The translations under genes were made by a program, and so were the position numbers. Shown one piece after another: positions 29,133 through 39,535 of a stretch of 64,000 nucleotides of DNA. Location of the stretch: assembly GCF_026420145.1 (NCBI RefSeq), contig NZ_JAPMLV010000001.1:1116001-1180000 (forward strand), read 5' to 3'. Under the pieces are notes generated by a model. That model was not told where the DNA came from, ran no database searches, and saw only the letters and a program-made list of their open reading frames with translations. Numbering within the stretch: the first letter of the stretch is position 1; each line of letters opens with the position of its first letter. The DNA comes from Enterobacter pseudoroggenkampii (GTDB lineage: Bacteria; Pseudomonadota; Gammaproteobacteria; Enterobacterales; Enterobacteriaceae).

Positions 29133-30665
29133 TTACTGCTGCGGTGCCGCCGGTTCGGCTGGCGCTGCCGGTTCAGCCGGTTCCGGCATCCCCAGAGCAG
29201 GCATACCGAACATGCCGACGAAGTCTTCCAGCGGCATCTTGTCGCCGTTGAGCGTGACCTGGCCGTTGGCGTACTGCAGGCTGGTGGAAATCGTGTTGTT
29301 TTCCACTTTGGTGATGCGGAACATCTGGCCCATTGCCGCCAGACCTTTCACCTGCTGGTTCGCCAGCTTGCCGGCATCTTCATCGCCGTAGCCTTCCAGT
29401 TTCGCAATCTGGGTCATAAACTCGGTCGCCATATCCATCGGGATGGTCAGCTTGCTGTCGAGCGACTTCACGCTGCGATCCACTTCCTGCGCCAGCGTCT
29501 GCGGTTCACCCGTTGCGGTGGCCGGATCTTTCAGGAACAGAGACAGGTTGAAGCTGGTTTCGCCTTTGCTGTTTTTCCAGCTCAGCGGCGCAACGGTTAT
29601 CACCGGCTCGCCTTTCAGCAGGATTGGCAGGTTGTTGAACAGCACCGCCATCGCCTGCTGCTGGTACACTTCCGGGTTCTGCTGCAGCGCGGTATCGGTC
29701 AGCAGCGCCTGGCTCTCTTTACTGTATTTCTGGCTAAACTCGTGCCACGCCAGGCCGTCGATATTGCCGATCTTCAGCGACAGTTTGCCGGTGCCCAGAT
29801 CCTGATTCTGCACTTTCAGGCTCTTCAGCGTGTAATCCAGCTGGGTATTGATGCTCTTCCCGTCTTTGGAAACGTCGGATTTGCCGTTGACGTCCATGCC
29901 TTCCAGCACGGCCATCTCTTTCCCTTCAACCGCAATGGCGACTTTATCGAGAGACAGTTTTTGATCGCCGATACGCTCCTGGAAATCGGTCATTCGGCTG
30001 TTGCCGTCGGCTTTCAGGTTGCTGAAGGTGAGCTGAACTTTTTGGTTATATTCGTTCACGGCATTGACCAGGCCGCTCTCCGCTTCACCCGTCAGGGAGA
30101 ACACGTTTCCGTCGCGGTCAGCATCGAGTTTGAAGTGGCCGCCGCTGAAGGCGACTTTTTCATTCTCTTTCTCGTAGTTCAGCGCTTTCAGCGCAATATC
30201 GGAACTGGTGTCACCGGCATAGCTAATTCGGGTATTAATGTCGAAAGGCGATTCATTCTTTGCCAGGTCAAACAGCGGTTTGGTGACGTCGTTATTCACC
30301 AGCACGGTATGAACGGACGCCATCGACGGGATCAGGTTAAAGGACTTCAGCTGCGCCAGCGGCAGCGGACCGTGGCTCACCACCTCGTCCAGCACCACGC
30401 TCTGGCCCGGTTTCAGCCAGCCGTTTTCAGCTCCGGCAACCGGCTTCACCACCAGCTGCATACGGCTGGTAAACACACCGCGGTGATAGTTCTGGTAGCT
30501 CAGTTCCAGACCTGCTTCCGGCGCGCTGCGCTTAATCTCTCCGTTAGCCTGCGCCACCATCTCAGCCAGACGGCCTTCCAGCTGTTTCCCGGTAAACCAG
30601 GAGGCACCCGTCCAGACCACGCCTAACGCTACAATCACTCCAACCGCTACGACCGATTTTTTCAT
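29133..30665 (-). CDS. ydgA: YdgA, DUF945 protein
   Basis: 510 residues (E. coli 502). An N-terminal hydrophobic segment (VVAVGVIVALGVVWTGASWFTG) is followed by a long beta-rich periplasmic region of the DUF945 family and a Pro/Ala-rich C-terminus (PEPAEPAAPAEPAAPQQ). Function is not established. It is inner-membrane associated by its signal anchor. It lies downstream of manA, as in K-12. Confidence 0.92.
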   Translation of the reverse strand: MKKSVVAVGVIVALGVVWTGASWFTGKQLEGRLAEMVAQANGEIKRSAPEAGLELSYQNYHRGVFTSRMQLVVKPVAGAENGWLKPGQSVVLDEVVSHGPLPLAQLKSFNLIPSMASVHTVLVNNDVTKPLFDLAKNESPFDINTRISYAGDTSSDIALKALNYEKENEKVAFSGGHFKLDADRDGNVFSLTGEAESGLVNAVNEYNQKVQLTFSNLKADGNSRMTDFQERIGDQKLSLDKVAIAVEGKEMAVLEGMDVNGKSDVSKDGKSINTQLDYTLKSLKVQNQDLGTGKLSLKIGNIDGLAWHEFSQKYSKESQALLTDTALQQNPEVYQQQAMAVLFNNLPILLKGEPVITVAPLSWKNSKGETSFNLSLFLKDPATATGEPQTLAQEVDRSVKSLDSKLTIPMDMATEFMTQIAKLEGYGDEDAGKLANQQVKGLAAMGQMFRITKVENNTISTSLQYANGQVTLNGDKMPLEDFVGMFGMPALGMPEPAEPAAPAEPAAPQQ

Positions 30666-30678
30666 TGCGACTATCCCT

Positions 30679-30709
30679 AAAATGAAACCAGGCGGTAAAA
30701 ACCGCCTGG
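30679..30709 (-). terminator. Terminator of manA
   Basis: Nine-bp stem CCAGGCGGT/ACCGCCTGG with AAAA loop (30688-30709). On the minus strand it is followed by TTTCATTTT. It lies between the manA stop and ydgA. Confidence 0.7.
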
Positions 30710-30764
30710 AGATATTAAGCCTGCAACTAGCTTAGCAAGAGTTGTTAAAAAATTCAGTAAGTGC

Positions 30765-31940
30765 TTAAAGCTTATTGAAAACGCGCGCCAGGCGACCGGT
30801 GCCGCTCACGCTGACCGGGGACTCATTGGCTGCAACGAATGCTGACTCACCGGGCTTAAGCACCAGACGCTGTTCGCCTTTGCGCAGCGTCGCTTCGCCT
30901 TCAACGCAGAACAGAATCGCCGCGCTCTCCTGAGCCACCGACGTTTCGGCGCTGCTCAGGTCATGCAGGGAGAAGGCAAAATCCTCAACCGGGATCGGGA
31001 AGTCCAGCTCTGCGCCGTTTTTCACCGGCTGAGTCAGCAGCTCCGCGGCAGGTTTCGCCACGAACTTCACGTTGGCAACCAGCTCAGGAATGTCGATGTA
31101 TTTCGGCGTCAGGCCCGCGCGCAGCACGTTATCGGAGTTGGCCATCACCTCCAGCGCCACGCCCTGCAGGTAGGCGTGTGGGGTTTCCGCGAACAGGAAC
31201 ATTGCCTCGCCGGGGTTCAGCTTCACCACGTTCAGCAGCAGAGGGGAGAACAGGCCGCTGTCGTCCGGGTAGAATTCGGAAATCAGACGGATAGTCTCCC
31301 ACGGTTCACCTTGCTGGCTGTCCAGGGCGGCTTTCAGCACCGCCAGCGCGTGGGATTTCTCTTCACCCTGCATATTCAGCAGGCTGGCAAACAGCTGGCT
31401 CAGCGCGTCGGCGTTCGGGTTTTCGAGGAAGTGGGCGATAGCCTTGTTGGCACCCGCGACCGGTTGCAGCAGAGAAATGATCTCCGAAAACTCGCGGAAG
31501 GCGTTCATCGCCAGGAACGGCGTCAGCGCGAACACCAGCTCCGGCTTGTGGTTGGGATCTTTGTAGTTACGCTCGGCGGCGTCTAACGGGATACCCGCCG
31601 CGTTCTCTTTCGCAAAGCCGATTTCGGAGGCTTGCTTGTTCGGGTGAACCTGAATGGAGAGCGGCTGGTCGGCGCACAGCACCTTAAACAGGAACGGCAG
31701 TTCGCCGAAGCGGCGAGCGACCTTGTCACCCAGCAGCGCGGCTTTATCGGCATCAATCACGTCGCGCAGGCTGCGTACCTGGCCGCTGGCGTCTTCAATT
31801 TTTGAGCTGATCTTCGGGTGCGCGCCCATCCACAGTTCTGCCATCGGCAGGTTGTTCGGGTTCGCGATACCGTAGAGATCCGTTAACGCAGTTTTACTTC
31901 CCCAGGCGTAGTTTTGCACTGAGTTAATGAGTTTTTGCAT
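30765..31940 (-). CDS. manA: Mannose-6-phosphate isomerase (type I)
   Basis: 391 residues from MQKLINSVQNYAWGSK at 31940, the E. coli start and length. The frame is open six codons further. Zinc ligands lie in SIQVHPNK (Gln and His), NHKPELVFAL (Glu) and ETPHAYLQG (His). It interconverts mannose- and fructose-6-phosphate in mannose use and in supply of GDP-mannose precursors. Confidence 0.96.
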   Translation of the reverse strand: MQKLINSVQNYAWGSKTALTDLYGIANPNNLPMAELWMGAHPKISSKIEDASGQVRSLRDVIDADKAALLGDKVARRFGELPFLFKVLCADQPLSIQVHPNKQASEIGFAKENAAGIPLDAAERNYKDPNHKPELVFALTPFLAMNAFREFSEIISLLQPVAGANKAIAHFLENPNADALSQLFASLLNMQGEEKSHALAVLKAALDSQQGEPWETIRLISEFYPDDSGLFSPLLLNVVKLNPGEAMFLFAETPHAYLQGVALEVMANSDNVLRAGLTPKYIDIPELVANVKFVAKPAAELLTQPVKNGAELDFPIPVEDFAFSLHDLSSAETSVAQESAAILFCVEGEATLRKGEQRLVLKPGESAFVAANESPVSVSGTGRLARVFNKL

Positions 31941-32139
31941 TATCAAGCCCTGATTCAATTGTGGAATTAACTCCGGGTATTAAAGCAATAAACCTCATGG
32001 AAGTAACCTGTGGATGTAAAAAGTCGTACTAGTCTCAGTTTTTGTTAAAAAATTGTGTAGGATAAGCTGACTCGCTTTTAAGCCGGGCAGCGGAACATCT
32101 GCCCTGAATAAACAGACCGAAGCAGTAAGTGAGAGACCA

Positions 32140-33786
32140 ATGTCGAATAAACCCTTCCATTATCAGGATCCTTTCCCCCTCAGTAAGGATCAGACCGAGT
32201 ATTACCTGTTAACCCGCGATCATGTCTCCGTTTCTGAGTTTGAAGGACAAGAGATCCTCAAAGTCGATCCGCAGGCGCTGACGCTGCTGGCGCAGCACGC
32301 TTTCCACGACGCCTCGTTTATGCTCCGTCCTGCGCACCAGCAGCAGGTGGCCGATATCCTGAGCGACCCGCAGGCCAGCGAAAACGATAAATACGTTGCC
32401 CTGCAGTTCCTGCGTAACTCCGATATCGCGGCGAAAGGCATTCTGCCAACCTGTCAGGACACCGGCACGGCGATCATCGTCGGTAAAAAAGGCCAGCGCG
32501 TCTGGACCGGCGGCGGTGACGAAGCGGCGCTGGCGCACGGCGTTTATAACACCTACACCGAAGACAACCTGCGCTATTCGCAAAACGCCGCGTTGGACAT
32601 GTACAAAGAGGTCAACACCGGCACCAACCTGCCAGCACAGATTGACCTCTACAGCGTCGACGGTGATGAGTACAAATTCCTCTGTATCGCCAAAGGCGGC
32701 GGTTCAGCCAACAAAACCTATCTCTACCAGGAAACCAAAGCGCTGCTCACCCCGGGCAAGCTGAAGAACTACCTGGTTGAGAAGATGCGCACCCTCGGCA
32801 CCGCGGCGTGCCCGCCGTACCATATCGCATTTGTGATTGGCGGTACCTCGGCTGAAAGCACGCTGAAAACCGTCAAGCTGGCCTCAACCAAATACTATGA
32901 CGGCCTGCCTACCGAAGGTAACGAGCACGGCCAGGCGTTCCGCGACGTACAGCTTGAGCAGGAACTGCTGGAAGAGGCGCGTAACCTGGGTCTCGGCGCG
33001 CAGTTTGGCGGAAAATACTTTGCCCACGACGTGCGCGTGATCCGTCTGCCGCGTCACGGTGCCTCCTGTCCGGTCGGGATGGGCGTCTCCTGTTCTGCGG
33101 ATCGCAACATCAAGGCCAAGATCAACCGCGAAGGCGTGTGGATCGAAAAACTGGAAAACAACCCGGGCAAATACATTCCGGAAGAGCTGCGTAAAGCAGG
33201 TGAGGGTGAAGCGGTTCGCGTTGACCTGAACCGTCCGATGAAAGAGATTCTGGCGCAGCTTTCGCAGTATCCGGTCTCGACCCGTCTCTCCCTGAACGGC
33301 ACGATTATCGTGGGGCGCGACATCGCGCACGCGAAGCTGAAAGAGCGTCTGGACAATGGCGAAGGGCTGCCGCAGTACATTAAAGATCACCCAATCTACT
33401 ACGCTGGCCCGGCGAAAACGCCTGAAGGCTACGCCTCTGGCTCGTTAGGCCCAACCACGGCAGGACGTATGGACTCGTACGTTGACCAGCTGCAGGCCAA
33501 CGGCGGCAGCATGATCATGCTGGCGAAAGGTAACCGCAGCCAGCAGGTGACGGACGCCTGCCACAAGCACGGCGGCTTCTACCTCGGCAGTATCGGCGGC
33601 CCGGCAGCGGTGCTGGCACAGGGCAGCATCAAGAGCCTGGAGTGCGTGGAATACCCGGAACTGGGTATGGAAGCGATCTGGAAAATTGAAGTGGAAGATT
33701 TCCCGGCGTTTATCCTCGTGGATGACAAAGGCAACGACTTCTTCAAGCAGATCCAGTCGTCCCAGTGTTCGGCGTGTGTGAAGTAA
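32140..33786 (+). CDS. fumA: Class I fumarase A ([4Fe-4S])
   Basis: 548 residues, the E. coli length. Cluster Cys residues lie in [22 protein letters not shown] and [18 protein letters not shown]. The C-terminal domain has [12 protein letters not shown], shared with class I fumarases. It is an iron-dependent, oxygen-labile fumarase of the TCA cycle. It is followed by a BIME and by fumC, the iron-independent isoenzyme. Confidence 0.96.
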   Translation: MSNKPFHYQDPFPLSKDQTEYYLLTRDHVSVSEFEGQEILKVDPQALTLLAQHAFHDASFMLRPAHQQQVADILSDPQASENDKYVALQFLRNSDIAAKGILPTCQDTGTAIIVGKKGQRVWTGGGDEAALAHGVYNTYTEDNLRYSQNAALDMYKEVNTGTNLPAQIDLYSVDGDEYKFLCIAKGGGSANKTYLYQETKALLTPGKLKNYLVEKMRTLGTAACPPYHIAFVIGGTSAESTLKTVKLASTKYYDGLPTEGNEHGQAFRDVQLEQELLEEARNLGLGAQFGGKYFAHDVRVIRLPRHGASCPVGMGVSCSADRNIKAKINREGVWIEKLENNPGKYIPEELRKAGEGEAVRVDLNRPMKEILAQLSQYPVSTRLSLNGTIIVGRDIAHAKLKERLDNGEGLPQYIKDHPIYYAGPAKTPEGYASGSLGPTTAGRMDSYVDQLQANGGSMIMLAKGNRSQQVTDACHKHGGFYLGSIGGPAAVLAQGSIKSLECVEYPELGMEAIWKIEVEDFPAFILVDDKGNDFFKQIQSSQCSACVK

Positions 33787-33797
33787 TTCTATAAATT

Positions 33798-33866
33798 GCC
33801 GGGTGGCGCTGACGCTTACCCGGCCTGCATTCTCGTAGGTCGGGTAAGGCGCAGCCGCCACCCGAC
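33798..33866 (+). repeat. BIME between fumA and fumC
   Basis: REP GCCGGGTGGCGCTGACGCTT (33798-33829 in full) is followed by an inverted REP GTAGGTCGGGTAAGGCGCAG (33835-33866). It begins 12 bases after the fumA stop. Confidence 0.9.
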
Positions 33867-33968
33867 ACCAAAAAGAGCGCACAAAGCGCCATAACGTTTC
33901 TCAGAAGTCATCAATACTTATCCCTTAAGCATGTGAGCAATCCCTCTTTTGTTATCAAGGAGAAAGTA

Positions 33969-35363
33969 ATGACCACGGTACGCCATGAGAAAGATTCGAT
34001 GGGCGCCATCGACGTCCCGGCCGACAAGCTATGGGGCGCGCAAACCCAGCGTTCGCTGGAGCATTTCCGTATCTCGACTGAAAAAATGCCCGTCTCGCTG
34101 ATTCAGGCGCTGGCGCTCACCAAACGTGCAGCTGCGAAAGTGAACCAGGATTTAGGCCTGCTGACGGCAGACAAAGCGACCGCCATCATCAACGCCGCCG
34201 ACGAAGTGCTGGCGGGCAAGCATCCCGACGAATTCCCCCTCGCCATCTGGCAGACCGGTTCCGGCACCCAAAGCAACATGAACATGAACGAAGTGCTGGC
34301 GAACCGGGCAAGCGAACTGCTGGGGGGCGTGCGCGGCATGGAGCGTAAGATCCATCCGAACGATGACGTCAACAAAAGCCAGAGCTCTAACGACGTCTTC
34401 CCCACGGCGATGCACGTGGCGGCGGTGATTGCTATCCGCGAGCAGCTTATTCCGCAGCTCAACGTTCTGAAATCCACGCTCAATGAGAAAGCGCAGGCCT
34501 TCCGCGAGATCGTTAAAATTGGCCGTACGCACCTGCAGGACGCCACGCCGCTGACGCTCGGCCAGGAGATTTCCGGCTGGGTGGCGATGCTGGAACATAA
34601 CCTGAAGCATATTGAGTACAGCCTGCCGCACCTGGCGGAGCTGGCGCTCGGCGGGACGGCGGTCGGGACCGGGTTAAACACCCATCCAGAATACGCGGTG
34701 CGCGTGGCGAAAGAGCTGGCAAACATCACCGGGCAGCCGTTCGTCACGGCGCCCAACAAGTTCGAAGCGCTGGCGACCTGCGACGCGCTGGTCCACACCC
34801 ACGGCGCGCTGAAAGGGCTGGCGGCATCATTAATGAAAATCGCCAACGACGTGCGCTGGCTGGCCTCGGGGCCGCGCTGCGGCATTGGTGAAATCAGCAT
34901 TCCGGAAAATGAGCCGGGCAGCTCCATCATGCCGGGTAAAGTCAACCCGACCCAGTGTGAAGCCATGACCATGCTCTGCTGTCAGGTACTGGGCAACGAC
35001 GTGGCCGTCAACCTGGGCGGTGCATCCGGCAACTTCGAGCTGAACGTCTATCGCCCGATGGTGATCCACAACGTTCTGCAATCGATTCGTCTGCTGGCGA
35101 ACGGGATGGAGAGCTTTAACGAGCACTGTGCGGTAGGGATTGAGCCGAATCGCGAGCGTATCAGCCAGTTGCTCAATGAATCCCTGATGCTGGTGACGGC
35201 GCTGAATACCCATATCGGCTACGACAAGGCCGCCGAGATCGCTAAAAAAGCGCATAAAGAGGGGCTGACGCTGAAAGCCTCCGCCCTGGCGCTGGGCTAT
35301 CTGACGGAGGCGGAGTTCGATGCCTGGGTTCGCCCGGAAGCGATGGTTGGCAGCCTGAAATAA
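33969..35363 (+). CDS. fumC: Class II fumarase C
   Basis: 464 residues from the ATG at 33969 (AAGGAG upstream; E. coli 467). The superfamily signature [11 protein letters not shown], the catalytic [11 protein letters not shown] and [16 protein letters not shown] are intact. It is an iron-independent fumarase; in E. coli it is induced by SoxRS and iron limitation. It ends immediately against the convergent tus stop. Confidence 0.96.
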   Translation: MTTVRHEKDSMGAIDVPADKLWGAQTQRSLEHFRISTEKMPVSLIQALALTKRAAAKVNQDLGLLTADKATAIINAADEVLAGKHPDEFPLAIWQTGSGTQSNMNMNEVLANRASELLGGVRGMERKIHPNDDVNKSQSSNDVFPTAMHVAAVIAIREQLIPQLNVLKSTLNEKAQAFREIVKIGRTHLQDATPLTLGQEISGWVAMLEHNLKHIEYSLPHLAELALGGTAVGTGLNTHPEYAVRVAKELANITGQPFVTAPNKFEALATCDALVHTHGALKGLAASLMKIANDVRWLASGPRCGIGEISIPENEPGSSIMPGKVNPTQCEAMTMLCCQVLGNDVAVNLGGASGNFELNVYRPMVIHNVLQSIRLLANGMESFNEHCAVGIEPNRERISQLLNESLMLVTALNTHIGYDKAAEIAKKAHKEGLTLKASALALGYLTEAEFDAWVRPEAMVGSLK

Positions 35364-36293
35364 TCAACCCGCCACATACAGGTGCAGCCGCGGAATAATC
35401 AGCTGCAGCGGCTGCGCCTGAGGTCTGTAACGGTGCTGGACATTGTCCGCATCGTAATTCAAAAGCTCACCAATATCCGGCACGATGGCCCCCTGGTCGG
35501 CATCAAAGAGCGCAATCAGCGGCGTCGGACAGGCATACTGAACCTGTTTTTGCTTACCGGAATACCAGACGCGGGCGATAGGCTGCACCTTCACCGGGCG
35601 CTTAATTTTGAGGCGCGTATCCGCCGGTAGCGAGGCGATGCTGTGGTACTCCTGCTCCAGGCGCTCAATCCACTGCTCACGCGACCACGGCGCGACGGTG
35701 CGCGGCGTCTTCAGGCTTTTTTCCAGCTGCGCCAGAATTTCATCCCGGGTGAAGTTTTTAATGATGTGCTTATTCGCCCAGCCGAAGCGCAGCGTGGCGG
35801 GGTGACGCAGTACCGTCAGCGTGCGATAGGCATTCAGGGTAATTAACCCAGGAAGCTGACGGTGCACCCATTCAAACCGGGCGGCAGGGGCGAGGCCGGA
35901 CTCTTCGGTAACGATCTTTTCAAATGCCGCTTTCAGGGTGTTGATATGGGTAATCCGGGCTTCCAGCGCGTCGCGCGTTGTCGCATCGGTTTGCAGGCAG
36001 ATCACGCCGGGCAGACGCACGGCCGCCTTACTGCTGCGGTTTTCAGACTGCTGCTGGATAAACAGGCGACGATAGTGTTTCAGCGCCAGCTCAAGGGCGG
36101 CGCTGCCGATGTGCTGTTCAACCTCGATGGTGTCCAGCGGGTCGTGTTCTGCCCCTTTAGCTACCTCGGGCAGGGTAAAGACGCGCGCGGCCAGCATACG
36201 GCAGGTCTGCAAACGTTCAGTCAGGGTCAGGAGCTCGTGTTCTATTTCCCGAAACGTGCTGTTCAGCCGTTCGAGAAGATCGTAAGTCGCCAT
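35364..36293 (-). CDS. tus: Tus, replication terminus-binding protein
   Basis: 309 residues from [10 protein letters not shown] at 36293, exactly the E. coli length. The central beta-strand region that grips Ter DNA includes [16 protein letters not shown], and [20 protein letters not shown] follows. Tus bound to Ter blocks DnaB in one direction. The gene has a Ter site over its promoter and is therefore autorepressed. This places the window in the terminus region. Confidence 0.96.
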   Translation of the reverse strand: MATYDLLERLNSTFREIEHELLTLTERLQTCRMLAARVFTLPEVAKGAEHDPLDTIEVEQHIGSAALELALKHYRRLFIQQQSENRSSKAAVRLPGVICLQTDATTRDALEARITHINTLKAAFEKIVTEESGLAPAARFEWVHRQLPGLITLNAYRTLTVLRHPATLRFGWANKHIIKNFTRDEILAQLEKSLKTPRTVAPWSREQWIERLEQEYHSIASLPADTRLKIKRPVKVQPIARVWYSGKQKQVQYACPTPLIALFDADQGAIVPDIGELLNYDADNVQHRYRPQAQPLQLIIPRLHLYVAG

Positions 36294-36301
36294 AAACACT
36301 C

Positions 36302-36324
36302 TCATTAGTTACAACATACTTATC
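36302..36324 (-). other. Ter (TerB-like) replication fork-arrest site
   Basis: The minus strand reads GATAAGTATGTTGTAACTAA. All core bases of TerB (AATAAGTATGTTGTAACTAA) match, with differences only at the outer edges. It lies nine bases upstream of the tus start, as TerB does in K-12, so it doubles as the tus operator. Confidence 0.93.
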
Positions 36325-36366
36325 ATATAGCACAGCACGCCGGGTCAGGCCAGCGTGCGGTTTAGG

Positions 36367-37665
36367 TCAGACAGGAACGGGAAGGGCGATGTTATGGTAT
36401 ACCGGCCAGCTAAAGCAGAAGCGCGCGCCGCCAAGCTCGCTCTCCTCGCAATGCACCGTGCCGCCCATTGCCTGCGCGATAGAGTAGACAATCGCCAGCC
36501 CCAGGCCACATCCGCCAGTAGCGCGATCGCGGCTGGGGTCGAGGCGGACAAACGGTTCAAACACGGTTTCTCGCGCTTCCGGAGCTATCCCCGGGCCGTC
36601 ATCCTCCACCGTCAGGCTTGCCTGACTGCCCTGCAAATCCAGCCCAATTTGTAGCGTACTTTCGCTGTAGCGCATGGCGTTGTTCATCAGGTTGTCCAGC
36701 ACGCGTTCCATCAGGCGCATATCGAGTGCGCCGTAATCACCTGGCGTCACGCGGGTCAACAGCGTACGCTGCGGGTTCACGCTCTGAACGTCATCAATGT
36801 GGGTTTGCAGCCAGGCAGGAAGATCTGGCGTGCTGAGGTTCAGCTCGTTTTGCGGACGATCGAGGCGCGCGTAGGTCAGCAGTTCCTCAATCAGCGCCTC
36901 AAGCTGGCCAATGTCGCGGTTAAGCGCCTGAGACTCCGCTTCCGTCAGATTTTCGCTCATCTCCAGACGATAGCGCAGGCGCACCAGCGGCGTGCGCAGC
37001 TCGTGCGCAATTCCGTCGATCAGCTGCTTCTTACTGGCGATCAGGGCATTGATGTTATCGGCCATCTGGTTAAAGGCCACGCCCAGACGTTCAAAGCTGG
37101 AACCGCTGTCGAAGTGAATGCGCTCGGTAAAATGCCCCTCGCCAAAACGCTGCGCAGCGGATTCCAGCTTCAGCATGTCCTGCCAGTGCGGGCGCATCCA
37201 GATAAAGACCGGAAACGCGAGCGAGATGGCGATAAAGGCCATCAGCGCCATGTCCAGCAGGCGCATCTGGTGCAGATAATAGAGATAGGGAACCGGGCCG
37301 ACGGCCAGCACGTAATGGCTGCGCGGGATACGCTGGATAAAGGTGTATTTCTCATCCAGCGCGACGATGTCCCCGTCGCGCAGACGCTGCATGGCGGGTG
37401 GGTCCAGCTCAAAATTTTTTAAGGGCTCGATGCGTAAATCGAACGAGAGATTCAGATCCAGCTCTTTCAGGGTTTTCGCCCAGTCGTGCGGCGGGATCTC
37501 TCTTAGCTCGCTGCGCATCAGATAGAGCGAGCTTTTCATCAGGTCGTCCAGCGACTGCCTGCCTGCACGTTCGGCGGTGAATTTATAGACCAGCCCGACC
37601 AGCATGGTCATGACCAGGAAGCAGACAAACAGCAAAAGATAAAACTGCACAAACAGCTTTTTCAT
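36367..37665 (-). CDS. rstB: RstB, sensor histidine kinase
   Basis: 432 residues (E. coli 433). Two transmembrane helices (about 4-26 and 135-155) flank a periplasmic sensor, followed by HAMP, the H-box GIAHELRTPLVRLRY with the phospho-His, the N-box LMNNAMRYS, and G-boxes DDGPGIAPEA and GCGLGLAIV. It is the partner of the response regulator RstA. In E. coli rstA ends three bases upstream of rstB; here the bases upstream are the prophage int gene. The coding sequence is intact, with GGTGA eight bases before the ATG, but its native operon promoter is displaced. Confidence 0.95.
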   Translation of the reverse strand: MKKLFVQFYLLLFVCFLVMTMLVGLVYKFTAERAGRQSLDDLMKSSLYLMRSELREIPPHDWAKTLKELDLNLSFDLRIEPLKNFELDPPAMQRLRDGDIVALDEKYTFIQRIPRSHYVLAVGPVPYLYYLHQMRLLDMALMAFIAISLAFPVFIWMRPHWQDMLKLESAAQRFGEGHFTERIHFDSGSSFERLGVAFNQMADNINALIASKKQLIDGIAHELRTPLVRLRYRLEMSENLTEAESQALNRDIGQLEALIEELLTYARLDRPQNELNLSTPDLPAWLQTHIDDVQSVNPQRTLLTRVTPGDYGALDMRLMERVLDNLMNNAMRYSESTLQIGLDLQGSQASLTVEDDGPGIAPEARETVFEPFVRLDPSRDRATGGCGLGLAIVYSIAQAMGGTVHCEESELGGARFCFSWPVYHNIALPVPV

Positions 37666-37694
37666 TAAATATCACCGGGAAATCAAATAATTAA
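37666..37694. other. Probable left attachment site region
   Basis: The 29 bases between the rstB start and the int stop must contain or border the host-prophage junction, since homologous core sequence ends at rstB and phage sequence begins at int. The core cannot be fixed without the other end. Confidence 0.5.
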
Positions 37695-38975
37695 CTACTT
37701 TGTTTTTACCTTCAGGGGCACTATAGGGGCATTTGCATATCCGCCAAAGCGCTGATTCAAAAATGATACCTGATCGCTATCGAGAGCATTTATCCACGCA
37801 GAGTATACATGGAAGACCATCTCTGCATTCTCATGACCCATCTGATTCGCTATAAAAGCAGGATTAGCACCTGCCGACAACATCCAGCATGCGTATGTAT
37901 GACGCAGCTGATAGGGGCGTCTGCGGCGAATTCCCGATCGTCTTACTGTAATATCCCATAGTGACACAATTGAGCTGACTGAATAGTACGCAGCTTGCTT
38001 GCCTTTCTGAGGTCGAGGCATAAACACAAAGTGCAGTTTCTGCGTTTCCGTTTTACCGAACTCCCGGTGGTGAAAAGTGATTGGTACCTTAGGGGCACTC
38101 CCGGTGAGTTCCTTTTGAGCTCGCAAAGCTTCCAGAGCCGGCTCCAGTAACTTTATCGTCCGGTATCCAGCTTCGGTTTTGGGTGGTCCAAATAAGCCTT
38201 CCTGAGTTAGATTGCGCGCAATGTTAGCTTCACCAGAATTAAGATCGATATCCTCCCAGGCAAGAGCGCAAAGCTCCCCGGGCCGAACGCCGGTATAAGC
38301 GAAAAATTGCCACATGTTTTTCTGCTGAGCCGGAGCCGTCTCTTTCAACTGCTCAAACTCATGTCTAAGAAGCGGATCTGGTTTTGTTTGCCCTTTGCGA
38401 AGCCTTTTTATCCCGACATATGGTTGATATGAAATGACTTTATTTTTAACCGCATAGTCGAGGATTTGTCGCAGGATGGCCAGATAATAATCTACTGTTC
38501 TAACGGCGCGGCCGGTTTTATTTCTCCTCTTTTCGGGAGCATAGTTAGTCTCGCCAGTCAGTAATTCCTTTCTCCAGCCCAGAATGTCGCTGTTGGTGAT
38601 GGATGCAACCGGCGTTTCAGGGCCGATTAGTTTTGTTAACGTTCTTACAGCTATCCCATAGCTTCTTGTGGCATTGGGGGAGAGATCGATTTTATGGTTT
38701 TCATACCAGGTTGATGCAAGTTCGGCGAACGTCGTAATATTTTTAGATGCATAAAACTTTGCTGCTACCTTTGACTCCGGAAACACGCCCCGGTAGTCAA
38801 AAGTGCCCAGCTGAATCTCGCTTACAATTTTGGCCCTTAGATTCCCGGCTTTTTTGAGATTCGAAGCATTCACGATCCATCCTTTCAATGTTTCTCGACA
38901 TCTAACGCCCTGAAACTTGAAACTTATTCGTATCTTATTGTTGTGGATCTCAACACCCGTTGGCATTGCAGCCAT
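37695..38975 (-). CDS. int: Tyrosine integrase
   Basis: 426 residues. The N-terminal arm-binding part MPTGVEIHNNKIRISFKF resembles the DUF3596 integrase arm domain. A SAM-like core-binding domain (about 75-180) and the catalytic domain follow, with Arg in GVRPGELCALAW, HxxR in QLRHTYACWML and the Tyr nucleophile in HVYSAW. It integrates and excises the prophage. It is adjacent to the attachment site and overlaps xis (TAATG). Confidence 0.95.
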   Translation of the reverse strand: MAAMPTGVEIHNNKIRISFKFQGVRCRETLKGWIVNASNLKKAGNLRAKIVSEIQLGTFDYRGVFPESKVAAKFYASKNITTFAELASTWYENHKIDLSPNATRSYGIAVRTLTKLIGPETPVASITNSDILGWRKELLTGETNYAPEKRRNKTGRAVRTVDYYLAILRQILDYAVKNKVISYQPYVGIKRLRKGQTKPDPLLRHEFEQLKETAPAQQKNMWQFFAYTGVRPGELCALAWEDIDLNSGEANIARNLTQEGLFGPPKTEAGYRTIKLLEPALEALRAQKELTGSAPKVPITFHHREFGKTETQKLHFVFMPRPQKGKQAAYYSVSSIVSLWDITVRRSGIRRRRPYQLRHTYACWMLSAGANPAFIANQMGHENAEMVFHVYSAWINALDSDQVSFLNQRFGGYANAPIVPLKVKTK

Positions 38976-39190
38976 TATGCCTCCTTCACAAACCTGTTAA
39001 TGTTTGGGATGTTGTACCAGACAAGTCCTCGCTCTTCGGAGCTGCTTCCATCCAATGGGATTCTCTTAAAATGAACACCTTCTACCCATGAGGTTTGGCG
39101 ATAGCTTTTAATCTGACGATCTGTAAGGCCTGTCTTCTCTTTTAGTTTTGAAGCAACGCCCCATTCTGAATCGTAAATTACCTGCGACAT
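38975..39190 (-). CDS. xis: Excisionase
   Basis: 71 residues; SEWGVASKLKEKTGLTDRQIKSYRQTSWVEGVHF is followed by WYNIPNINRFV. This is the winged-helix layout of the DUF1233-type phage excisionases. It sits directly upstream of int with overlapping stop and start. It should bend attachment-site DNA and direct Int to excision. Confidence 0.88.
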   Translation of the reverse strand: MSQVIYDSEWGVASKLKEKTGLTDRQIKSYRQTSWVEGVHFKRIPLDGSSSEERGLVWYNIPNINRFVKEA

Positions 39191-39254
39191 GGTTCACCTC
39201 AGGTAACCGGCATGAGTATAGATATGCCGGTCTTTAGTCGTTGATATTTCAGTT

Positions 39255-39497
39255 TCAGTTTGCCTGGCCGGGCAGGGAACGCAGTCGGCGCATGCCGGTC
39301 ATTGCTGTGGCCACGTAGCTTGCCTTGCAGTTGACCACTTCAACCCAGACCTTCACGCCTTCCACTTTCACCGTATAGGTCTCTTTCATCTTGCTGCGCC
39401 CATAGTCACCATATCTTTGCTGGTGGGCTGCGAGTGCGATTTCACATGCCTGGCGAGCTAAAGGGGATTGCTTACTGCCTCGATTAATCAGTCGCAT
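39255..39497 (-). CDS. DUF4060-like small phage protein
   Basis: 80 residues. The segment ACEIALAAHQQRYGDYGRS followed by KETYTVKVEGVKVWVEV resembles the DUF4060 family found near xis in lambdoid prophages. Function unknown. It is preceded by AAGGAGAAG before the ATG at 39497 and is part of the leftward operon. Confidence 0.7.
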   Translation of the reverse strand: MRLINRGSKQSPLARQACEIALAAHQQRYGDYGRSKMKETYTVKVEGVKVWVEVVNCKASYVATAMTGMRRLRSLPGQAN

Positions 39498-39535
39498 TTC
39501 TTCTCCTTGAGGGAGGGTTTCCCCTCCCGATCTCG

